This document shows positions 57,922-64,000 of a stretch of DNA of 64,000 bases, one piece after another. A program made the translations under genes and the position numbers. The notes beneath the pieces are model-generated. The model did not search any database and was not told the DNA's origin. It saw only the letters and a list, made by a program, of their open reading frames with translations. This DNA is from Solanum dulcamara (Eukaryota > Streptophyta > Magnoliopsida > Solanales > Solanaceae), in assembly GCF_947179165.1 (NCBI RefSeq), contig NC_077244.1, positions 12,592,949 to 12,656,948 on the forward strand. Direction: 5' to 3'. The stretch's first letter is position 1; each line of letters begins with the position of its first letter.

Positions 57922-58935
57922 CTACATATCAGACTCTAACTCCCAAGTCGCCTTCTCAGCAGACCGATGCTGCCATTGCACCTTAATCGAAGCGACCTTC
58001 TTGGTCCTGAGTCTACGAATCCGCCTATCTAGAATAACTGTCGGCTCCTCCTCATAAGTCAAATCCGGACTCAACTCTACCGCATCATAAGAAATCATAT
58101 GAGACTCATCCGGTATGTACTTGCGAAGCATGGAAACATGAAACACCGGATGGACAACTGACAATTTAGGGGGTAAGGCCAACTCATATACCACTCCACC
58201 TACTCTCCTCAGCATTTCAAATGGGCCAACAAACCTTCGGCTAAGCTTGCCCTTCTTTTCGAACCTCATCACACCCTTCATGGGTGATATTTTAAGCCAC
58301 ACACAATCACCCACCATGAACTCTAAGGGACGAACCCTCCTGTCAGCATAACTCTTCTGACAACTCTGAGCTTTCAATAGTCGACCCTGAATCAAACATA
58401 CCTTCTCCACAGCATCCCTAAGTAAGTCAGTATCCAATGCATCAACCGCAACAGAATCAAACCATCCAATGGGTGATCTACACCTATGACCATACAATGC
58501 CTCAAATGGTGCCATCTGAATATTGGAGTGATAAATGTTATTATAGGCAAACTCTGCTAAGGACAAGTGTTGGTCCCATCAGGCACCAAAATCAATCACA
58601 CAAGCCCTATGAATATCCTCCAACACTTGAATAGTCCGCTTGGACTGACCATCGGTTTGGGGATAAAATGCTGAACTCATCTCTAGCCGCGTACGCAAAC
58701 CACGCTGTAATGCCTTCTAAAAATGAGAGGTGAACACTGAACTCTGATCCGACACAATAGAGATAGGCACCCCATGCAGCCTAACAATCTCATGAATATA
58801 GATCCTAGCTAACTGATCCGCATTGTAGCTAGTCTTCACCGGAAGAAAATGAGCTGATTTGGTCAATCGATCCACAATCACCCAGACAGAGTCATACTTA
58901 CCTAATGCCATGGGTAATCCAGACAAAAAGTCCAT
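57922..58935 (-). pseudogene. Integrase core, C-terminal domain and chromodomain
   Basis: The first part reads MDFLSGLPMALGKYDSVWVI and VDRLTKSAHF (first Asp), then IVSDQSSVFTS (second Asp). The catalytic Glu expected in the GQSERT block is Lys (GQSKRT, codon 58639-58641). Then come LAEFAYNNIYHSNIQMAPFE, GPFEMLRRVGGVVYELALPP, HPVFHVSMLRKYIPDE, and a chromodomain ending VQWQHRSAEKATWELESDM. Stops occur near 58717 and 58570. Confidence 0.9.
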
Positions 58936-59013
58936 AGTGATACGCTCCCATTTCTACTCAGGAATGGGCATCCTTTGCATAGGACCACCCGGTTTCTGAT
59001 GCTCATACTTCAC

Positions 59014-59541
59014 TTATTGGCAATTTAGATACTTAGCCACAAAATCAATAATGTCTCTCTTTATGCCATACGACCAATAGTGTTGTTTCAATTCATGAAA
59101 CATCTTTGCCACTCCCGAGTGAATCGAATATTTGGAACAATGAGCCTCCTCCAATATCATACGTACCCATTCACTCACCTTGGGCACACAAATGCGACCA
59201 TTAATCCTCAAAAATCCTTTTGGATCAAGAGAGGCTGATTTTGCTTCACTACTCAACACTTTATCTCGAATGGCCCTCCGTTTGTCATCTTCAAACTGGT
59301 GTGTACGAATCTGGTCCATCAAAGTAGACCTAGACTCCACAATGGCCAAAATACCATGATGTGTAGAAATATCAAGTCGGACCAACTGTCTAGCCAATGA
59401 CTGAACCTCCAACGCCAAAGGCTTCTCAACAACCTTAAGGATGGCCAAACTACCCATGCTAACTACTTTGCGACTCAGGGCATCCGCTACCACATTAGCT
59501 TTGCCTGGATGATAAAGTATGGTGATATCATAGTCTTTCAA
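59014..59541 (-). pseudogene. RNase H end and integrase zinc finger
   Basis: KDYDITILYHPGKANVVADA then LSRK is the RNase H C-terminus of gypsy elements. Then come GRICVPKVSEWVRMILEEAH, IHSGVAKMFHELKQHYWSYG and FVAKYLNCQ, part of the H2C2 zinc finger. A stop follows where the second half of the finger would be. Confidence 0.9.
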
Positions 59542-60146
59542 TAACTCTAATGCCCATAACGAATCCTGAATGCAGTCTTCGGGATATCAGATTCCCGAAC
59601 TCTCAACTGATGGTAACCCGACCTCAAATCAATCTTTGAGAACACCGATGCACCCTAAAGCTGGTCAAATAAATCATTAATGCGAGGGAGAGGACACTTG
59701 TTCTTTATAGTGACTTTGTTCAACTATCGGTAGTTAATACACATTCTCATAGTACCATCTTTCTTCTTCACAAATAAAACCGGTGCACCCCATGGTGATA
59801 CACTAGGTCTAATAAACCCTTTCTCCAATAAATCTTCCAATTGTTTTTTCAACTCTTTCAATTCTACCGGAGCCATCCGATAAGGAGAAATAGAGATGGG
59901 TTTAGTGTTAGGCTCCAAATCAATCACAAAATTGATATCACGGTCAGGAGGAACTCCTGGCAAGTCTGTAGGAAATACATCCATAAACTCTCTCACCACC
60001 CTCATAGTCTCTATAGGAGATGACTCTGTAGTGAGATCATGTACATGAGCCAAATAAGACAAACAACCCTTATCCATCAAGCGACGAGCACGAATATAAG
60101 ATATCACCCCCTTAGGATACGAACTCGGATTACCCTTCCATACCAA
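59542..60146 (-). pseudogene. Reverse transcriptase N-terminal part with internal deletion
   Basis: The frame reads [60 protein letters not shown] and [14 protein letters not shown]. After a stop it continues LNKVTIKNKCPLPRINDLFD and [20 protein letters not shown], then jumps to [11 protein letters not shown] of the RNase H. The palm FIDD motif and most of RNase H are gone. The junction is near 59560, in text readable in both parent frames. Confidence 0.9.
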
Positions 60147-60557
60147 TCAGATAAGCTAAGGTCACGGTCTTTGCATAACAATCTAATATAGCATGATAAG
60201 GAGATAACCAGTCCATACCCAGTATCACATCAAAATCAAGCATTTCTAATACAATCAAGTCTGCACGGGTCTCTCTACCCAAAAATATCACCAAACATCC
60301 CTTGTATACCCGATTCACCACTAAAGATTCACCTACTGGGTAGAAATAGTAATAGGCACAATAAGGGACTCACTCACATAATCAATACCTACACCGAAAT
60401 AAGTCGACACATAAGAATAGGTAGACCCTGGGTCAAATAATACTGAAGCAGAACAATGGCAAACTGGAACAATACCTGTAATAACTGCATCAGAGGCTTC
60501 TGCCTCATATCTACCCGGTATAGCATAGCATAACTGACAGTCACCTTTAGAATGCAA
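60130..60557 (-). pseudogene. Gypsy protease region
   Basis: VLFDPGSTYSYVSTYF is the aspartic protease active site, with Pro where the family usually has Ser (DSGST). DFDVILGMDWLSPYHAILDC follows in another frame. A break lies near 60325. Confidence 0.85.
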
Positions 60558-60646
60558 ACCACCATGAGCACCACCTCATGCTCCACCCTTAGCACCAAGG
60601 ATGCCACCTCTAGTATTCTGCAAAGAACCCCGAATAGCTGGAGCAT

Positions 60647-61841
60647 TTATATAACGAACAACTGGTGCCCCAAGCCGCCCAGTAGAAGGAGCACGTTTGG
60701 AGAAATCTTGGGCCTTATCCCCAAACTCATCACACACATAACAACCTCGAGGACCTGAACCCCATGGAGGATAACCAAAAGTGTCAAAACAGCCTCCGGA
60801 GCCCGAAGAACCCTGAATAGCTGCCTGGACCGGTCTGCCCTGATAACCATGGGTTCCTGAACCCGAATATTCTTTACCCTTGGAGGAATGACCGCTGAAC
60901 TGACCCTGCTAATGAAACCTTTTGGCCCCGCCCTGTCTAGCACGTTGGATACTCTCTATCATCCTGGTATGATCAATAATACTCTAAAACGTACCTCTAG
61001 ACTGTATAAGAGAGGTTGTAGCCTCTTGGAGATAACCGGCGAATCCCTTCACTAGCTTGGGAATCCGCTCGAATGCAGTGGGAATACTCGACATAGCATA
61101 ATGAGATAACTCATGAAAGTGAGTCTCGTACTCAGATACAGATAGGGAGCCCTGCTCTAGTCTGTCAAACTCATCCCTGTACTGATCACGGAGGCTATAA
61201 GGCACAAATCTCTCAAGGAATATCTCAGTAAACTATTCCTAACTCATCAAAGGAGAACCAATAGGTCCACGGGTAAGAACCGACCTCCACCACTCCTTGG
61301 CTACTCCCGCAAATTGATATGAAGTGTACGCTACTCCATGTGCCTCTAAGATGCCTAGGTTGAACAACCTGTCTTGGCACTTAGTCAAAAAGTCATAGGC
61401 TTTCTCTCCGGCTGTACCATCAAACCTTGGAGGCGACAATCGAATAAACCTCTCGAAGCTCTTCTGCTCAGCTATCGACATGGCAGCACTAGCAGAAACT
61501 GGCGGAGCTGCAAATCTTAGAGGTGCAATAAAAGGCACTAAAGAAGAACCATGAGTATGAAATCCTACACTAGGCCCCTGAACTGGCGGTGTAGCACCAA
61601 TTATGATAGGAGAACGTACGCTACTTGAAAGAATACCAGAGGTAGGAGCACCATCCAGTCTAGCCAATAATCGAACCAGTAGCTCCTAAAGCATCTGAGA
61701 ACTATCGGGAACCACAGGAGGCTGGGATAGCCTCTGCTCTTAAGTCTTCTGCTCAAGTTATCCTCATGCTCGTACATGGGCTCAGTTGATGGCTCTCTAT
61801 CTCGTCCACGATCAGGTGTCGTTCCCCTTGCTCGACCTCAT
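60647..61841 (-). pseudogene. Gypsy gag remnant
   Basis: Gag reads FIRLSPPRFDGTAGEKAYDF, YQFAGVAKEWWRSVLTRGPI, then (after stops near 61230) RDEFDRLEQGSLSVSEYETH and FERIPKLVKGFAGYL. A CYVCDEFGDKAQDF block near 60740 replaces the expected zinc knuckle and has lost its His and last Cys. A charged RGRDREPSTEPMYEH segment is visible up to 61841. Confidence 0.85.
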
Positions 61842-63080
61842 TGTCATGCCCCGGGAGGATATTCTAGGCGTGGCCGGCACTCGAAAGTTATTTCTGGCTT
61901 CCAAGCGAACTACCTAGTCTAGTCACACATTCATTCAAACACATTCTCTCAGCGGAAGACTGATTCAATGAAGTACTATTCATAATTTAGGGCCAAAGGC
62001 CAAATAACTATCAACACAACAAACAGTTATAAAAGAATTACTCAGAAGAACAATCCAATATTTCTACACTCTGGTCCATGAAGCCTCTATCAACAATCTA
62101 GGGGGGTGCCAATGACAAGCCCATGGCTACCAACAATCAAAATAAAGGAAATAATACGAAACTATATAAGAAACTCAACATCCTCCGGAAACTAGGAGGA
62201 CTCACCAACTAGCTGGGAGTGTGTGGATCTTCAATGGCGCACCGGTTGATGATCTTTAGTACCTGTCTCTGCATCATGAAATGATGCAGGCCAAATGGCG
62301 TCAGTACATGGAATGTAAGAGTATGTAAAATGGCCGAATGAAACAACATTAGAAGGACCAAATCAACTCGGGAATTTTAACTCAGAAAAGAAATATAACT
62401 CGACAAGCGTCCTAAGTCTAAGCAAGCATATAGTTTAGACGGGACCATATCATATACAAATCAACTCAATCCGACTCGGAGTACTATCAAGACTTATGTG
62501 GGAGTTTTTCTTATCCGACAACCATCACTTATGAGCTAGTGAAAGCATAACAAATTGACGTTGTTGCCGCGTCCGTTCATACTTTTCCAGGGTATGAACG
62601 GATCAACCAATCATGGATCTAATCCAACCAAGTCCTATAATGTCAAGACAATAATTTTGGGGAAACATCCGACTTTAACTGTTTAATCTCTTCATACGTT
62701 TGGCGACGTAATTATTGGGTTTGAGTATGGACTGTACTCTTACCCAATTCGGTGCTCGATACTCCTCCCAAGACTCAATTCTCATAAAACTCCATCCAAT
62801 CAACTCAATCAAATCATATCGACAAGTCTCATTATGACCTTGTCAACTCATCAACTCCATCACAATCAAACCTCTCTCTATCATACAATACGATCGATCC
62901 CAATCATATTTTTCAAGAGTATATTAAATATGCATTTATAACAACATACAAATCTATCCAATCATTCCTCTATTCATTTAACAAATCTTTGGAACTCATC
63001 ACAACTCTAAGGCTTTAGACCAACAATTTTTAAAATGAACAACATAGTTAATAAAATTAGCATTTTGTCATAATCCACAT
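61842..63080 (-). repeat. Part of a second gypsy LTR, minus orientation
   Basis: The plus strand starts TGTCATGCCCCGGGAGGATA, the inverted end of an LTR. It matches the 3-prime kilobase of the solo LTR at 29626-33001 (shared ACTTTTCCAGGGTATGAACG and inverted equivalents). It differs from the LTR at 55830-57837. It abuts gag of the Tekay-like element, so it was probably inserted there. Its other end is not in the window. Confidence 0.7.
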
Positions 63081-64000
63081 TAGGGCTGGGCATTCGGTAT
63101 TCGGTTCGGTATTTTCAAAGTTTGGGTTCGATAATTCGGTAATCGGTAATTCAAAGTATATACCAAATACCGAACTTTCAAACTTCGGTTCGGTGATTCG
63201 GTAATCGGTAAATCAAAATTCGGTTCGGTACGGTATTCGGTAATCCCATATTGAAGTCAAAAGATGTGAAGATTTCATTTAAAAGCATGAGAAAAATTGT
63301 AATGTATCAACTTTTAGCTACTGTAATATTCACATTAGCAACAATAATTATTCTATTCTGGAGAAGAGGGGCTTGCCATATAATATAGTCCCACTCTGAC
63401 AACAGTATTTATTATCTTCAGCAATAGCAAGTAGCAACCTATATAATTTTATTGTTGTGTCGATAGTGTGAGATTCCCTGCAATCTCCAATTTTATAATC
63501 CAGGCAGAAAACAAGCACTCAACTCTTACACTTGTCTTGAAATATCAATCAATTTATCAAATTTCAAGAATATATACCAACATATTAAATCCTCTGGTTC
63601 TTCGTCTAAGCTTCATTTATATCATCAAAATTTGTTAAATTTGTAACTACACAAAGAAAAACCACATCATCAAACTCAAATTTGTCGAAGATTGCTAAAA
63701 ATAAGAGCAGCCGTGTTTTTCAAGAGGACGGGAACCAAGAAAACCAAAGTAGATCATAAGGCCTCCTTGATGTTGAAGGTTCTTGATCTATTTGAAAACT
63801 TCATAATCTATTTGAAATGTTATTTAGGGTACGCGTATTATTTGGGGGAAAAATAGAGACAGAATGTGAAGGAAGAATGGAAGAGGAAGAGGAAGAGAAG
63901 AAGCAAAGAGAACTTACCTTCAAGTGAAGCGGATGGCGGCGTGAAGCGGTGAAGGTGAAAGCGGAGTGAAGCAGTGAAGCTGATGCAGCAGTTTCTGCCA
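63081..64000. mobile_element. hAT-like element, one end only
   Basis: It begins TAGGGCTGGGCATTCGGTAT, then several CGGTTCGGTATTCGGTAATC-like subterminal repeats (63085-63245), a layout seen at hAT termini in dicots. It runs beyond the window. A possible splice-like boundary (ACTTACCTTCAAGTGAAGCGG) and purine-rich GAAGCGG repeats at 63930-63990 could be the start of a minus-strand transposase gene, but no transposase domain is visible. Confidence 0.55.

Larger units (their letters stand above)
55830..61841 (-). mobile_element. Decayed Tekay-like chromovirus (Ty3/gypsy)
   Basis: On the minus strand: gag, protease, start of reverse transcriptase, end of RNase H, integrase, chromodomain, 3-prime LTR. 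The chromodomain at the polyprotein end marks a chromovirus, and domain wording fits Tekay/Del. It is inactivated by a deletion, many stops and catalytic changes. Its own 5-prime LTR is not seen: gag runs directly into a different LTR at 61842. Confidence 0.88.

Overview
The window is nuclear DNA from a flowering plant, most likely a member of the Solanaceae. The evidence is a spliced SIZ1-type SUMO E3 ligase gene, copies of the Solanaceae-typical TS SINE, RNase H-bearing L1-type LINEs, Tekay-like chromovirus and Tat/Ogre-like LTR elements, and high A+T content. No bacterial, organellar or viral gene was recognised.

Region 1-17.1 kb: one real protein-coding gene fills this part on the plus strand. 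It encodes a PIAS/SIZ1 SUMO ligase in 15 exons visible here. I rebuilt the exons from splice sites and family motifs. They join in frame to 839 codons with SAP, PHD, PINIT and SP-RING modules, a SUMO-interaction motif and a C-terminal tail. The short first exon (about 8 residues) lies upstream of the window. The introns are swollen by nested elements: a SINE with perfect target duplications, a Mutator-like element, two LINEs and a TS SINE fragment. One small intron uses a GC donor.

Region 17.1-28 kb: no gene. It holds LINE debris with internal repeats, a second Mutator-like element with long terminal inverted repeats and a 9-bp duplication, a hAT-type MITE with a near-perfect 8-bp duplication, a 2.7-kb LTR in minus orientation and another MITE.

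Region 28-43 kb: a gag-only copia element is interrupted by a 3.4-kb solo LTR with a perfect 5-bp duplication. It is followed by a SIRE-like copia element with an internal deletion and added MITE and LINE fragments.

Region 43.1-55.8 kb: a young 12.7-kb non-autonomous LTR retrotransposon on the minus strand. Its LTRs are almost identical, it has a tRNA-Arg primer site and a perfect CGTAC duplication, and it sits inside a TS SINE. It carries no gag or pol. It does carry a broken, sense-oriented fragment of an AHK5/CKI2-type histidine kinase, a 1.4-kb tandem array with an exact 360-bp higher-order repeat, and three copies of a hairpin motif whose stems covary. This is the most unusual object in the window.

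Region 55.8-64 kb: a decayed Tekay-type chromovirus on the minus strand. It has a deletion across the polymerase active site and a Glu-to-Lys change at the integrase catalytic position. It abuts an LTR of a different family, which is interrupted by the start of a hAT-like element running out of the window.
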